From: an uncultured Prevotellaceae bacterium
Lineage (GTDB): Bacteria; Bacteroidota; Bacteroidia; Bacteroidales; Bacteroidaceae
Length of the DNA: 64,000 bases
NCBI GenBank assembly: GCA_902769705.1
Contig: CACXPX010000003.1
Location: 62,001 to 126,000 of the forward strand
Direction of reading: 5' to 3'
The notes under the pieces were generated by a model. That model was given only the letters and a program-made list of their open reading frames with translations. It was not told the DNA's origin and did not search any database. Positions 17,773 to 27,328 of this stretch are shown here, piece by piece; positions within the stretch are counted from its first letter, which is position 1; the number at the start of each line of letters is the position of its first letter. A program made the position numbers and the translations under genes.

Positions 17773-18543
17773 TTAAAGATCCGTGGAATCTTTCAAGTCG
17801 CCTTTCACATATTTCTCAAACATATGCTCTTTCATCCACTCGTTAGCTTTGACGGGCGAGAGCTTCCATCCGCTGTTACACGTGGAGACGATTTCCACCA
17901 GCGAAGAGCCTTTTCCTGCCATCGATGCCTCGAAAGCCTTGCGAATGGCAGCCTTAGCCTTACGGATAGATGGTACCGACTCCACACTCTGACGTGTCAC
18001 ATAGCATGTACCCTCCAGACGAGAGGCAAGGTCAGTGATGTTAAGCGGATAGCCGTGAATAGAAGGTTCGCGTCCATAAGGGCAGGTGGAAGTCTTCTGA
18101 CCAATAAGGGTTGTCGGAGCCATCTGACCACCTGTCATTCCATAAATGGCATTATTGATGAAAATCATGGTGATATTTTCGCCACGATTCAAGGCGTGGA
18201 TGGTTTCTGCGGTGCCAATACAAGCCAAGTCGCCATCACCTTGATAAGTGAACACAAGACGGTCGGGCCACAAGCGCTTGATGGCTGTTGCAACAGCAGG
18301 AGCACGTCCATGAGCTGCCTCTTGCCAGTCGATGTCCAGATAACGATAGGCAAACACGGAGCATCCCACAGGCGACACGCCAACGGTCTTCTCAGCCATG
18401 CCCATTTCTTCGATAACCTCAGCCACGAGTTTATGCACAACGCCGTGCGAACAACCAGGACAATAGTGCATTGTCACATCGTTCATCAAGCTCGGCTTCT
18501 GATATACCAGATTCTCTGGTGCTATGATATTATTCTTATCCAT
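17773..18543 (-). CDS. 2-oxoacid:ferredoxin oxidoreductase, beta (thiamine diphosphate) subunit
   Basis: 256 residues. CPGCSHG near the N-terminus, the TPP/Mg site GDGDLACIG...NN and the substrate-region GVSPVGCSVF fit the beta subunit of 2-oxoglutarate or 2-oxoisovalerate ferredoxin oxidoreductases. It holds the thiamine diphosphate that attacks the 2-oxoacid. The start codon overlaps the stop of the alpha-subunit gene by one base (TAATG). Confidence 0.93.
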   Translation of the reverse strand: MDKNNIIAPENLVYQKPSLMNDVTMHYCPGCSHGVVHKLVAEVIEEMGMAEKTVGVSPVGCSVFAYRYLDIDWQEAAHGRAPAVATAIKRLWPDRLVFTYQGDGDLACIGTAETIHALNRGENITMIFINNAIYGMTGGQMAPTTLIGQKTSTCPYGREPSIHGYPLNITDLASRLEGTCYVTRQSVESVPSIRKAKAAIRKAFEASMAGKGSSLVEIVSTCNSGWKLSPVKANEWMKEHMFEKYVKGDLKDSTDL

Positions 18544-19622
18544 TAGAATTTCTCCTTCAATGCTTTAACGATTTCATCGGGCTCTGGAACAATTCCGCCC
18601 AAACGACCGAAATGAGCCACAGGCTCTTCTCCATTCACAGAGAGACGCACGTCTTCGACCATCTGTCCGGCGTTAATCTCAACAACAAGCACACCACGCT
18701 TGCCTTTTGCGGCAGCGGCAATCTCTTTCTCGGGGAACGGCCACAACGTGATAGGACGGAACAAGCCCACCTTCAATCCTTCCTCCTCGGCCAGCTCGAT
18801 GGCCTTCTGGGCTATACGGGCAGCACTTCCGAAGGCAACAATCAGATAGTCGGCGTCTTCCATGTGCTGTGTCTCGTAGCGCACCTCGTTATCACGAATC
18901 TCTTGGTATTTCGCCTGCAGATGCAGATTTTTCTGTTCCATCACCTCAGGCTTCAGTTCCAACGAAGTAATCACATTGGGTTCGCGGTCTTTCGTCCTTC
19001 CAAACGTAGCCCACGGACACTCGCGCTTGATTTCCTCTTCAGTGCGACGAGCCTTGAACGGCGGCAACACCACCTTTTCCATCATCTGCCCTATCACACC
19101 GTCTGAGAGAATCATGGCAGGGTTGCGATACTTGAAAGCCAACTCGAAGGCCAAATCAACAAAATCAGCCATTTCCTGCACCGAGTTCGGAGCCAGCACA
19201 ATCACATAGTAGTCGCCATTACCACCACCGCGTGTTGCTTGGAAATAGTCGCTCTGCGACGGTTGGATGGTTCCCAGTCCAGGACCACCGCGCTGTACGT
19301 TTACAAACACGCCAGGCAGTTCGGCACCAGCCATGTAGGCAATACCCTCCTGCATCAGCGCCACACCAGGCGACGAGCTCGATGTCATCACGCGCTTGCC
19401 AGCACCGGCTCCGCCGTAAATCATGTTGATAGACGCCACCTCGCTCTCAGCCTGCAACACCACCATTCCTGTGGTTTCCCAAGGCTTCAGCTCAGCCAAC
19501 GTCTCAATCACTTCACTCTGCGGGGTAATAGGATAGCCGAAATAGCCGTCACATCCGCAACGAATGGCTGCATGGGCAATGGCTTCATTGCCTTTCATCA
19601 ATACAACTTCCTTCTTCTCCAT
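18543..19622 (-). CDS. 2-oxoacid:ferredoxin oxidoreductase, alpha subunit (VorB/KorA-like)
   Basis: 359 residues. KGNEAIAHAAIRCGCDGYFGYPITPQ, the TSSSSPG loop and GGPGLGTIQPSQSDYFQ are conserved in the alpha subunits of 3-methyl-2-oxobutanoate or 2-oxoglutarate ferredoxin oxidoreductases. The four-subunit arrangement delta-alpha-beta-gamma is complete here. Sequence alone does not separate branched-chain (Vor) from 2-oxoglutarate (Kor) specificity, so no symbol is given. Confidence 0.92.
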   Translation of the reverse strand: MEKKEVVLMKGNEAIAHAAIRCGCDGYFGYPITPQSEVIETLAELKPWETTGMVVLQAESEVASINMIYGGAGAGKRVMTSSSSPGVALMQEGIAYMAGAELPGVFVNVQRGGPGLGTIQPSQSDYFQATRGGGNGDYYVIVLAPNSVQEMADFVDLAFELAFKYRNPAMILSDGVIGQMMEKVVLPPFKARRTEEEIKRECPWATFGRTKDREPNVITSLELKPEVMEQKNLHLQAKYQEIRDNEVRYETQHMEDADYLIVAFGSAARIAQKAIELAEEEGLKVGLFRPITLWPFPEKEIAAAAKGKRGVLVVEINAGQMVEDVRLSVNGEEPVAHFGRLGGIVPEPDEIVKALKEKF

Positions 19623-19625
19623 TGC

Positions 19626-19859
19626 TTAGTCCTCCATTCGTTTTTTGTAAACCGTAATACATCCGTCGGGGCACACGATGGCACACGAGGCGCAACCGAT
19701 GCACTCTTCGGGCTGTGCGGGCTCCACATAGGGGTAGCCATGCACATTGACCTTCTTTTGTGCCAACGCAATGACCTTCTTCGGACATGCAACGATGCAC
19801 AGCTGGCATCCTTTGCAGCGGTCAGTGTTCACCACGATGGCTCCTTTAATTTTTCCCAT
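19626..19859 (-). CDS. 2x[4Fe-4S] ferredoxin-like delta subunit of the oxidoreductase
   Basis: 77 residues with two CxxCxxCxxxC motifs (CKGCQLCIVACP and CIGCASCAIVCP), the bacterial ferredoxin fold that holds two [4Fe-4S] clusters. It should pass electrons from the thiamine-diphosphate site to free ferredoxin. It lies directly upstream of the alpha-subunit gene (3 bp gap), and the TPR gene ends 11 bp upstream. Confidence 0.93.
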   Translation of the reverse strand: MGKIKGAIVVNTDRCKGCQLCIVACPKKVIALAQKKVNVHGYPYVEPAQPEECIGCASCAIVCPDGCITVYKKRMED

Positions 19860-19870
19860 TATCTCTGTAT

Positions 19871-20050
19871 TTAAGGGTTATAAGCGTCTTTATGATAAAA
19901 GTCCAGAATATCCTCCAACATCTTCTTGGCTTCCACCGCCGGACTCTCAGGGTCCAGGGCTATAGCCTCCATGTAGTTGTTCAGCGCCTGCTGCCAGTCG
20001 CCTTTCTTCCGGAACTCGTTTCCGAGTCGATAAAACTCTTCAGCTGTCAT
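19871..20050 (-). CDS. Small TPR protein
   Basis: 59 residues. A single TPR-like helix pair is visible ([33 protein letters not shown]). The ATG at 20050 overlaps the folD stop codon as ATGA, which fixes the start and implies translational coupling; a longer frame upstream would run through folD. It sits between folD and the ferredoxin oxidoreductase genes and may act as an assembly or docking factor, but that is only an inference from position. Confidence 0.75.
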   Translation of the reverse strand: MTAEEFYRLGNEFRKKGDWQQALNNYMEAIALDPESPAVEAKKMLEDILDFYHKDAYNP

Positions 20051-20925
20051 TTGTAATACTCTTTCTTTCCTGCCGACAACGTATTCTTCATCAACGAACA
20101 AATCGTCATCGGACCAACACCCCCCGGAACAGGTGTGATAAACGAGCACTTGTCAGCCACCTCGTCGAACTTCACGTCGCCGTTCAGCCGATAGCCGCTC
20201 TTGCGCGAGGCGTCAGGCACACGAGTTGTTCCCACGTCAATCACCACAGCCCCCGGCTTCACCATGTCGGCTGTCACAAAGTCTGGACGTCCGATGGCTG
20301 CGATGATGATGTCTGCCTCCAGACATTCGCCTTTCAAGTTGGCAGAATGGCTGTGACACACTGTCACCGTAGCATCGCCATATTGCTTCTGCATCATCAA
20401 CTGGGCCATAGGCTTTCCCACAATGTTCGAGCGACCCAGAATCACGCATTTCTTTCCGCTTGTCTGAATGCCATAACGGCGCAGCAGCGTCAGAATTCCC
20501 AGCGGTGTGGCCGAGATGAAACACGGCAGACCGATGGCCATACGGCCCACGTTAATCGGGTGGAAGCCGTCTACGTCCTTGCGATAGTCGATGGCTTCAA
20601 TGATGCGTTGCTCGTTGATATGCTTGGGCAGCGGCAGTTGTACGATGAAGCCGTCCACGTCGGGATCGTCGTTCAAGACATGCACACACTCCAGGAGCCG
20701 CTCCTCGGTCACATCGTCCTCAAAGCGGATGAGCGACGACTTGAAACCGCACTGCTCACAGGCCAGCACCTTGTTCTTCACATAGGTTTCCGAGCCACCG
20801 TCGTGCCCCACGAGTACAGCAGCCAGATGGGGCTGTTTGCCACCCGCGGCCACTATTTGTCTCACTTCCTCGGCAATCTCCGCCTTGATGGCAGCCGCCG
20901 TAGCTTTTCCGTCAATCAGTTGCAT
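20047..20925 (-). CDS. folD: Bifunctional methylenetetrahydrofolate dehydrogenase / methenyltetrahydrofolate cyclohydrolase
   Basis: 292 residues, normal for FolD. The substrate motif ETYVKNK (catalytic Lys), the conserved [24 protein letters not shown] and the NADP-binding [14 protein letters not shown] are all intact. It interconverts methylene-, methenyl- and formyl-tetrahydrofolate. The window also encodes 5-formyl-THF cyclo-ligase. It lies 75 bp after ffh on the same strand and overlaps the TPR gene. Confidence 0.96.
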   Translation of the reverse strand: MQLIDGKATAAAIKAEIAEEVRQIVAAGGKQPHLAAVLVGHDGGSETYVKNKVLACEQCGFKSSLIRFEDDVTEERLLECVHVLNDDPDVDGFIVQLPLPKHINEQRIIEAIDYRKDVDGFHPINVGRMAIGLPCFISATPLGILTLLRRYGIQTSGKKCVILGRSNIVGKPMAQLMMQKQYGDATVTVCHSHSANLKGECLEADIIIAAIGRPDFVTADMVKPGAVVIDVGTTRVPDASRKSGYRLNGDVKFDEVADKCSFITPVPGGVGPMTICSLMKNTLSAGKKEYYK

Positions 20926-20948
20926 ATTCTATTTGGATGTTGGTAAAA

Positions 20949-21000
20949 GGTGATGGGTGATAGCTAACACCTGTAAGCGAAGCGTTCCATCACCCATCAT
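20949..21000. repeat. Inverted repeat in the ffh-folD gap
   Basis: GTGATGGGTGAT and ATCACCCATCAT are complementary over at least 10 bp, with a 27-nt loop. No T-run follows, so a simple terminator is unlikely. The arm resembles the GGTGATGGGTGAT tract found inside the symporter gene at 58688. Confidence 0.6.
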
Positions 21001-22341
21001 CTAGTTCATTTTCGGCAGACCACCGCGCATCATATTGCGCATACCGCCAAAACCGCCGCCCGTAACCATCTTCATCATCTTGCGCATCTGGTCGAACTGT
21101 TTCATCAGGCGATTCACCTCCTGAACAGTCGTACCGCTGCCCTTGGCAATACGCATGCGACGGCTCTGGTTCAATATCTCGGGGTTCTGGCGCTCCTTGG
21201 GCGTCATGCTTCGGATGATGGCTTCAATGCTCTTGAAGGCGTTGTCATCGATGTCGATGTCCTTCAACTGCTTGCCCACACCCGGTATCATGGCTGCCAA
21301 GTCTTTGATGTTGCCCATCTTCTTGATTTGCTGAATCTGACCGAGGAAGTCGTCGAAGTCGAACTTGTTCTTCAGAATCTTCTTCTGCAGGCGTTTCGCC
21401 TCTTCCTCGTCAAATTGCTCCTGAGCACGCTCCACCAGACTGACGATGTCGCCCATGCCCAAGATGCGGTCGGCCATACGAGCAGGATGGAACACGTCGA
21501 TGGCCTCCATCTTCTCGCCCGTTCCTACAAACTTGATAGGCTTTGTGACAACGGTGCGAATCGAGAGTGCAGCACCACCACGTGTGTCGCCGTCGAGCTT
21601 CGTCAGCACCACGCCGTCGAAGTCCAAACGGTCGTTGAACTCTTTCGCCGTGTTCACGGCATCCTGACCCGTCATTGAGTCCACCACGAACAACGTCTCG
21701 TCGGGAGTGATGGCATTTTTCAGACTCTCAATCTCCTGCATCATCTCCTCGTCCACAGCCAGTCGACCAGCCGTATCCACAATCACCACGTCCTGTCCCT
21801 CGGCCTTCGCCTTCTGGATGGCGTGGTTGGCAATTTCAATCACGTTCTTGCTCTCAGGCTCGCTATAGACGGGAACACCCACCTGCTCGCCCACCACGTG
21901 CAACTGCTGGATAGCAGCCGGACGATACACGTCGCAAGCCACCAACAGCGGCTTCTTGTGCTGCTTCTGCTTCAGCATGTTGGCCAACTTGCCGCTGAAC
22001 GTCGTCTTACCCGAGCCTTGCAGACCCGACATCAAGACGATGGCAGGGCGATTCGTCAGTTTCAGCTCCACAGCCTCACCGCCCATCAGTTCAGCCAGCT
22101 CGTCGTGCACAATCTTCACCATCAGCTGTCCGGGCTTGATGGCTGTGAGCACGTTCATGCCCATCGCCTTCGCCTTCACGCGGTCGGTGAAGTCCTTCGC
22201 CACCTTGTAGTTCACGTCGGCATCAAGCAGCGCGCGGCGCACGTCTTTCAGCGTTTCGGCCACGTTGATCTCGGTGATTTTGCCTTCACCTTTCAGTATC
22301 TTGAACGACCGTTCTAGTCTGTCACTAAGGTTCTCAAACAT
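21001..22341 (-). CDS. ffh: Signal recognition particle protein Ffh (SRP54)
   Basis: 446 residues. N domain, then the G domain with P-loop GLQGSGKTTFSGKLA, DTAGRL and TKLDGD, then the methionine-rich M domain ending MRKMMKMVTGGG...MRGGLPKMN. Ffh binds SRP RNA and signal sequences for co-translational targeting; its RNA partner is encoded at 44.6-44.7 kb. Its own promoter (TTTG-N19-TACCTTTG) lies just upstream, and folD may be transcribed with it. Confidence 0.97.
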   Translation of the reverse strand: MFENLSDRLERSFKILKGEGKITEINVAETLKDVRRALLDADVNYKVAKDFTDRVKAKAMGMNVLTAIKPGQLMVKIVHDELAELMGGEAVELKLTNRPAIVLMSGLQGSGKTTFSGKLANMLKQKQHKKPLLVACDVYRPAAIQQLHVVGEQVGVPVYSEPESKNVIEIANHAIQKAKAEGQDVVIVDTAGRLAVDEEMMQEIESLKNAITPDETLFVVDSMTGQDAVNTAKEFNDRLDFDGVVLTKLDGDTRGGAALSIRTVVTKPIKFVGTGEKMEAIDVFHPARMADRILGMGDIVSLVERAQEQFDEEEAKRLQKKILKNKFDFDDFLGQIQQIKKMGNIKDLAAMIPGVGKQLKDIDIDDNAFKSIEAIIRSMTPKERQNPEILNQSRRMRIAKGSGTTVQEVNRLMKQFDQMRKMMKMVTGGGFGGMRNMMRGGLPKMN

Positions 22342-22373
22342 ATCTATTTTCCTTTATCTATATTTTCGGACTG

Positions 22374-22404
22374 CAAAGGTACACTTTTTTGACCGAAATG
22401 CAAA
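22374..22404 (-). promoter_or_regulatory. Promoter of ffh
   Basis: Minus strand: TTTG (22401-22404), 19-nt spacer, TACCTTTG (22374-22381), 32 nt before the ffh ATG. One of the best consensus matches in the window. Confidence 0.75.
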
Positions 22405-22424
22405 GACAATTAGAAATTATTTCC

Positions 22425-22432
22425 TATATTTG
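22425..22432 (+). promoter_or_regulatory. Possible promoter -7 element for the SIMPL gene
   Basis: TATATTTG fits TAnnTTTG but lies ~200 nt before the ATG; no -33 element. Any transcript would carry the inverted-repeat element at 22471-22606 in its leader. Confidence 0.4.
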
Positions 22433-22470
22433 CACCAAATAATAAAAACAATCAACTTTGCAAGTTGAAG

Positions 22471-22606
22471 CATAAAGAGTATAAAGGGAGTGAAAGGGCA
22501 TAAAGGGACATCAGTCCTAGAGAATGAGATAATAGATGTTGAAATAAAGGCATACGACCTTTTAGACCCTTCCACTCCACTTTAAGCCTTTAAACCCTTA
22601 AGTGGA
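22471..22606. repeat. Imperfect inverted-repeat element, copy 1
   Basis: The left arm (ATAAAGAGTATAAAGGGAGTG..AAGGG) and the reverse complement of the right arm (TTTAAAGGCTTAAAGTGGAGTGGAAGGG) match imperfectly over ~40 nt, separated by ~50 nt. Related elements are at 58366-58490 and 59906-60018. No ORF. Confidence 0.7.
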
Positions 22607-22634
22607 GCTTGCGTAACTTAAAAATATTAAGAAT

Positions 22635-23327
22635 ATGAAAGAAAGTCGCTTCATTGCAGCCGCTGTCATCGCGGTAGGCATTTTTTGTTTGGGGTGGTTC
22701 ATGAAGGCTGGCATCGACAACTTTGCCAACAAGGACCGCCATGTAACCGTAAAGGGATTGGCAGAGCGCGAAGTGCCTGCCGACAAGGTGACGTGGAGCA
22801 TCAGCACGAAAGTGACTGGCAACGACCTCCCCATGCTCTACGAGAGTATCAACCTGCAGACCGACAAAATCAAGAAGTTCCTGAAACTCAACGGCATCGA
22901 CGACAAGGAGATCACCGTCAACCCGCCGTCCATCAGCGACCTCGAAGCTCGCGAGTGGGGTGAAAACAACAAGAACTTCCGCTACATCGTCTCCACCACC
23001 ATCACCGTTGCCACTGGCAAGGTGGAACAGGTGAAGACAGCCATCTTCAAACAGGCAGAGCTGCTGAAACAAGGCGTAGCCATCGAGACCAGCAACGCCG
23101 AATACGAATATGCTTCGTTCCAGCAGATGAAACCCGAGATGATGGCCGAAGCCATCAAGAATGCGCAGAAGACGGCCGAACAGTTTGCCGAGGCCAGCCA
23201 CGCCCGCTTGGGAGAGATCCAGACTGCCGGACAGGGTCAGTTCGAAATCGACAATCGCGACGAGAACACACCTTATATTAAAAAGCTGCGTGTCGTCACG
23301 ACCATCACTTATTCGATAAAGAAGTAA
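22635..23327 (+). CDS. SIMPL domain (DUF541) protein
   Basis: 230 residues with an N-terminal membrane anchor (~7-22), so it faces the periplasm. The [20 protein letters not shown] opening and the alternating beta/alpha pattern with [11 protein letters not shown] at the end fit the SIMPL/DUF541 family (BP26-like). Members form oligomeric channels or act in oxidative-stress protection, but a general biochemical role is not established. It stands alone, with an inverted-repeat element just upstream. Confidence 0.85.
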   Translation: MKESRFIAAAVIAVGIFCLGWFMKAGIDNFANKDRHVTVKGLAEREVPADKVTWSISTKVTGNDLPMLYESINLQTDKIKKFLKLNGIDDKEITVNPPSISDLEAREWGENNKNFRYIVSTTITVATGKVEQVKTAIFKQAELLKQGVAIETSNAEYEYASFQQMKPEMMAEAIKNAQKTAEQFAEASHARLGEIQTAGQGQFEIDNRDENTPYIKKLRVVTTITYSIKK

Positions 23328-23359
23328 GGAATTAAGCCACATAGAAGAGGAATGAACGC

Positions 23360-23669
23360 TTAGAATGTGATTTGCGCATGTTCTCGCAACTCTTTCCTGG
23401 CATCCAGAATCAATTGTGACAGCCAAGTGAGGACAAAGGAGATGATGGTGCTGAGAATGTTAATGAACAGGATTTTGTCGAAGGCGCTCTTTCAATTTTT
23501 ATCAGTTACATTCTGTAAGTCGAACATCTGCTGCAGAATGTCAACATCTGCACCATACAATTGGGGAGTACGCCACCAAATGAATCTCGAAGAAGATACT
23601 TAACACTGTCGGAGAGGCCACTTTTCTGACAAACTGCAGGTCACCTTGCATGTCGTAGTTCGATGGCAT
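23360..23669 (-). pseudogene. Decayed ORF fragment of a small membrane protein
   Basis: On the minus strand a protein-like reading can be followed with two lesions. It starts at 23669 as MPSNYDMQGDLQFVRK and continues to VLSIFFE, then a frame change leads to RFIWWRTPQLYGADVDILQQ, and a stop codon after VTDKN interrupts before KSAFDKILFINILS. It ends in a hydrophobic helix and LREHAQITF. The pieces join without loss, which suggests a recently broken gene and not chance. I do not recognise the family. Confidence 0.4.
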
Positions 23670-23793
23670 AAAGAAACATTATTGACTAAAGTAAACTAAT
23701 TGCATGCCTTACGTTGAACTCACGTTAAAATTATGTGTGTAAATTGTTATAAAAAAAAAGACAATTATATTATAATAATAAAAAATCTTTAAT

Positions 23794-23801
23794 TACTTTT
23801 G
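23794..23801 (+). promoter_or_regulatory. Promoter -7 element of the lipoprotein-DUF5723 operon
   Basis: TACTTTTG in a very AT-rich stretch, 62 nt before the ATG at 23864. No TTTG at the usual -33 distance. Confidence 0.55.
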
Positions 23802-23863
23802 CAAAATGGTAATACCCATCATAATAAAAACCTTATAAATGATTTAGTTAAAACTATTAATTT

Positions 23864-25654
23864 ATGGAAAACAATAAAAAATGCAAAGCCTTATTTTTCT
23901 ATGGAATGATAGGATGTTTGATGTTTCTTTCATCATGTACTGAAAAAGATTTCGAATTGTCAAACATCGACATGACTGTAGGACTTGGCGGCGAACGAGA
24001 TTTCACAGTATATGGGAATAACTCTACGGAAGATATTCAAATGGAGCAACTCCTTAATATTCAAGAGAGCGAATTTGTCGAAATTGATCAAAACGGTAAT
24101 TATGTGTTGATTGCAACCGATGGAGAAGTGAAATCTTCATTCTCTGTTATTAAACCCCTCGTTCTCGCCAGTAATAACACAGCTTCCGAAGATATCCAAA
24201 TTGATGTAAAAGGAGCTCTTCCTGCCTCAGTATCCAAGAGGGCAAAAAGTACTTCCAACATTCCTTTTAGCGGAGTACTCACTCATTTTGAATGGTCAAC
24301 AAATGATGTTCCTTCAGAATTGCGCGAATTAAATGGTGTTGAAGGAAAATGTAATCTGCAGTTCCAACTAGATTTTCCAGAACAGATTGCTGCGCTTATT
24401 TCAACCATTGATGAACTGACTTTTGTTTTTCCCAAGCAACTTATAATTGATAAAATAATATATAATGGTGAAATAAAAACCATTTCATCGGACAACACAT
24501 TCACGGTCCACAATGTGCTAACAAAGACGGGAAGCCTCTCTCTCATAGCATCTTTGTCGGGGATTGACGCAACAGTGAAAGACTATGGAAACAACAAAAC
24601 TAGATTTATTCCAGAAAAAGAAATCGCCGTGGAGGGAGAAATCATTCTTGAGGGACTTGTCAAACCTGACGGTATTAATTTTTCTGAACTCACAACACAT
24701 ACATCAGCTACATTAAAAACCCTCACAAATTTTGATGATATTATAATCAATAAAGCAACGGGTAAAGTCAGATATATTTTTGATTACGATGATCTTGGAG
24801 CTGTTTCTTTAAATGGTATTCCCGAATTTTTGAATGATGAGGATGTTGTGGCAGATTTGTACAATCCAGTCATAACCCTTCATTTTACAAACAATCTTCC
24901 TGTGAGGGGCATCATCTCTGGAAAGATGGTTTCAAAGGATGCACAAAATAATACAATGGCTTCTGTCAACATCCCTTCATTCTACGTTCCTAGCAACGAA
25001 TCGTCAGTGACAATTTCAAGGCAACCTTTAGATGGAAATAATATCGTTGTACCAAACTTAACAGATCTCATTAGGAAAATACCTAAGAAAATAGAGTTTG
25101 TTGATGTTGTGGCTATGAGTGACGAAAATTATGAAGGAACGATAGAATTTGGAAAAGAATATTCGATTCTTTCGAATTACAACTTTAGTGCTCCCTTAGC
25201 TTTTGGTAAAGATGCCGTTATTGTTTATTCCGATACAATTAAAGATATCAACGATGCCATTAAAGACCTTTCTTTCAAAGAAGTAAATGGTGAAATCGAC
25301 GGTTTTCTGAAAGCTGAGGCCGACATTATCAATCGTATTCCTGCCAACCTAAATGTTGAAGGATTTGCCATAGATTTGAATGGTAACAAAATGAGTCCTT
25401 CGGAGATTAGCATTGTTTGCGAACAAGTGGTAGCAGCTTCCGATGGAAATAATCCAACCACCACTCATGTAACAGTTATCGCAAAACCAGCATCAAACGA
25501 CATGTTACGGCGATTGGATAAGATAGCATTTAAAATTAGGGGCGTTTCTGACGATAAGATGTATGGCATTCCTCTTAACGCCTATCGGCATACGCTCACT
25601 ATCAAGAACCTTACCGTCACAAAACACGGACAAATAGTTGGTGACTTCAATTAA
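23864..25654 (+). CDS. Large lipoprotein of unknown function
   Basis: 596 residues with a lipoprotein signal ending in the lipobox LSSC (Cys ~25), so anchored in a membrane and probably surface or periplasmic. The rest is predicted beta-rich with no motif I recognise. The coding DNA is visibly richer in A and T than that of the neighbours (for example many AAT, ATT and AAA codons), which points to a different origin or weak selection on composition. It is followed after 32 bp by a DUF5723 outer-membrane-type protein, so the two probably form a surface pair (lipoprotein plus barrel). Confidence 0.75.
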   Translation: MENNKKCKALFFYGMIGCLMFLSSCTEKDFELSNIDMTVGLGGERDFTVYGNNSTEDIQMEQLLNIQESEFVEIDQNGNYVLIATDGEVKSSFSVIKPLVLASNNTASEDIQIDVKGALPASVSKRAKSTSNIPFSGVLTHFEWSTNDVPSELRELNGVEGKCNLQFQLDFPEQIAALISTIDELTFVFPKQLIIDKIIYNGEIKTISSDNTFTVHNVLTKTGSLSLIASLSGIDATVKDYGNNKTRFIPEKEIAVEGEIILEGLVKPDGINFSELTTHTSATLKTLTNFDDIIINKATGKVRYIFDYDDLGAVSLNGIPEFLNDEDVVADLYNPVITLHFTNNLPVRGIISGKMVSKDAQNNTMASVNIPSFYVPSNESSVTISRQPLDGNNIVVPNLTDLIRKIPKKIEFVDVVAMSDENYEGTIEFGKEYSILSNYNFSAPLAFGKDAVIVYSDTIKDINDAIKDLSFKEVNGEIDGFLKAEADIINRIPANLNVEGFAIDLNGNKMSPSEISIVCEQVVAASDGNNPTTTHVTVIAKPASNDMLRRLDKIAFKIRGVSDDKMYGIPLNAYRHTLTIKNLTVTKHGQIVGDFN

Positions 25655-25686
25655 GCCTACAAAAACTCTTTTAAAAAAATTCAATT

Positions 25687-27081
25687 ATGAAATTTCTCAA
25701 ATCAATCATATTTATTACAACGATTGTTGGATGTCAAACTTCTTTCGCTCAGGATTTCAATTCTTCCTATTTTGTCGAAGGATCCCTTTACCGACATCAG
25801 GCTAATCCTGCTTTGGCAGACTCCATGTCTTATGCATCCATTCCCGGGATAGGTAGTCTTCACGTTAAGTCTTTGGGTAATTTTGGAATCAGAGATGTTA
25901 TTCGTGATAATCCGTTATATCCTAACAAAAGTGATAAAAGGAAAACCACGTTCCTCAATCCATATCTGAATAATCAGTTAGAGGGTTTCAAGGAATTAAA
26001 TCGATTCGGAGTATTTGCCGACATTAATTTATTGTCTGTTGGATTTAAAGCCATGGGAGGAAATAATAATATCAGCATTAGAGCAAAAGCCATGGCCTAC
26101 GGGAGAATACCAAAGACACTCTTGGAAATGGCAGTCAATACCGGAAACGAACACTATGACATTGATGATGTCAATGCAATGGGGAGAGCATATACTGAAC
26201 TCGCTTGGGGGCATGCTCGAAAAATCAATGATAAATGGCGTGTTGGCGCAAAATTCAAATTACTCTTTGGTATTGCTAACGCAACAGCAGACGTTTCAGG
26301 TCTAAAGGCGAATCTTACCCCTGAAGGTACATGGCGACTGAATGGAGATATGCAATCTCACTTATCCATGAAAGGTGCAAAATACACTTCTAAACAAAAG
26401 GATTACAAAACAGCCTCAAAAGGAAGTTACGAGTACGTCGACGGAGTAGATGTCAATGGAAGCGGCATCGGAGGTCTTGGAATGTCGATAGATTTAGGTG
26501 GCGAATATGCCATCAACCAAGACTGGAAAGTGAGTGCAGCCTTACTTGATTTAGGATTTATCCATTGGAGTAATGACATTTATGCTACCAATAGAGAAAA
26601 AGAGTTTATTTTCGAGGGTTTTCATGACACATCTATTCAAGAAGATGGCAATAACACTCCAAAAGAACAATCGCACAAATATGGTGACCAGCTAGCGGAT
26701 TTCTACCATCTGAATGACCTCGGTAATGTTGGTTCACGAACTACTGGCGTGGGTGCAACTTTGAATATGGGAGTGGAATACAAACTGCCCACGTATAGAA
26801 ATCTGAAATTTGGCCTTCTTAGTTCAACTCATTTCCAAGAGCCATTCACTTGGACGGAAGCGCGATTGTGTGCCAACATTGCTCCACTGAAATGGTTGGA
26901 TGGTGGCGTCAATTTTGCCGTTAATACTTTTACGACAAGTGCAGGATGGATACTTAATATTCATCCTCGTGGATTCTCATTCTATGTGGGCATGGATCAT
27001 CTTATAGGCAAAACAACAAAGGAATGGATTCCATTAAGCTCTAATGCCAGTTTTGCAATGGGCATGAATGTCACTTGGTAA
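25687..27081 (+). CDS. DUF5723 family protein, probable outer-membrane beta-barrel
   Basis: 464 residues with a signal peptide (cleavage near SFAQ). The opening FVEGSLYRHQANPALADSMSYASIPGIG is the hallmark of DUF5723 (start of the barrel: NP-A followed by a short aromatic/Gly stretch). Alternating hydrophobic strands continue to the end, which closes with a strand (FAMGMNVTW) ending in an aromatic residue, as in outer-membrane proteins. The function of the family is unknown. It shares AT-rich composition with the upstream lipoprotein gene, with which it is probably co-transcribed, and a terminator lies ~190 nt downstream. Confidence 0.8.
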   Translation: MKFLKSIIFITTIVGCQTSFAQDFNSSYFVEGSLYRHQANPALADSMSYASIPGIGSLHVKSLGNFGIRDVIRDNPLYPNKSDKRKTTFLNPYLNNQLEGFKELNRFGVFADINLLSVGFKAMGGNNNISIRAKAMAYGRIPKTLLEMAVNTGNEHYDIDDVNAMGRAYTELAWGHARKINDKWRVGAKFKLLFGIANATADVSGLKANLTPEGTWRLNGDMQSHLSMKGAKYTSKQKDYKTASKGSYEYVDGVDVNGSGIGGLGMSIDLGGEYAINQDWKVSAALLDLGFIHWSNDIYATNREKEFIFEGFHDTSIQEDGNNTPKEQSHKYGDQLADFYHLNDLGNVGSRTTGVGATLNMGVEYKLPTYRNLKFGLLSSTHFQEPFTWTEARLCANIAPLKWLDGGVNFAVNTFTTSAGWILNIHPRGFSFYVGMDHLIGKTTKEWIPLSSNASFAMGMNVTW

Positions 27082-27273
27082 TTGTTTATAGAACACCATC
27101 CAGCTATAGTATAAATGCCATAAAAGCCATTTCTACTATTTGCTTTTGGTGATGACTTACAGCTATTATGCGTCAGCTCAGGATTAAAAACTGCATTCAC
27201 GGTGAAAAAATACAACATCCATGGCATTGCCTCTGCTATGAAGCATAGTTGAAATGCCTACCCCCAACCAACA

Positions 27274-27324
27274 TATGCCTGACCTGCATGGTGGAAATCG
27301 CCAGCGCGGTCAGGCATACTTTTT
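27274..27324 (+). terminator. Terminator after the DUF5723 gene
   Basis: TATGCCTGACC and GGTCAGGCATA form a perfect 11-bp stem; CTTTTTAT follows on the plus strand. The loop is 23 nt. The stop of the opposing receptor gene is 5 nt further on. Confidence 0.75.
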
Positions 27325-27328
27325 ATCC

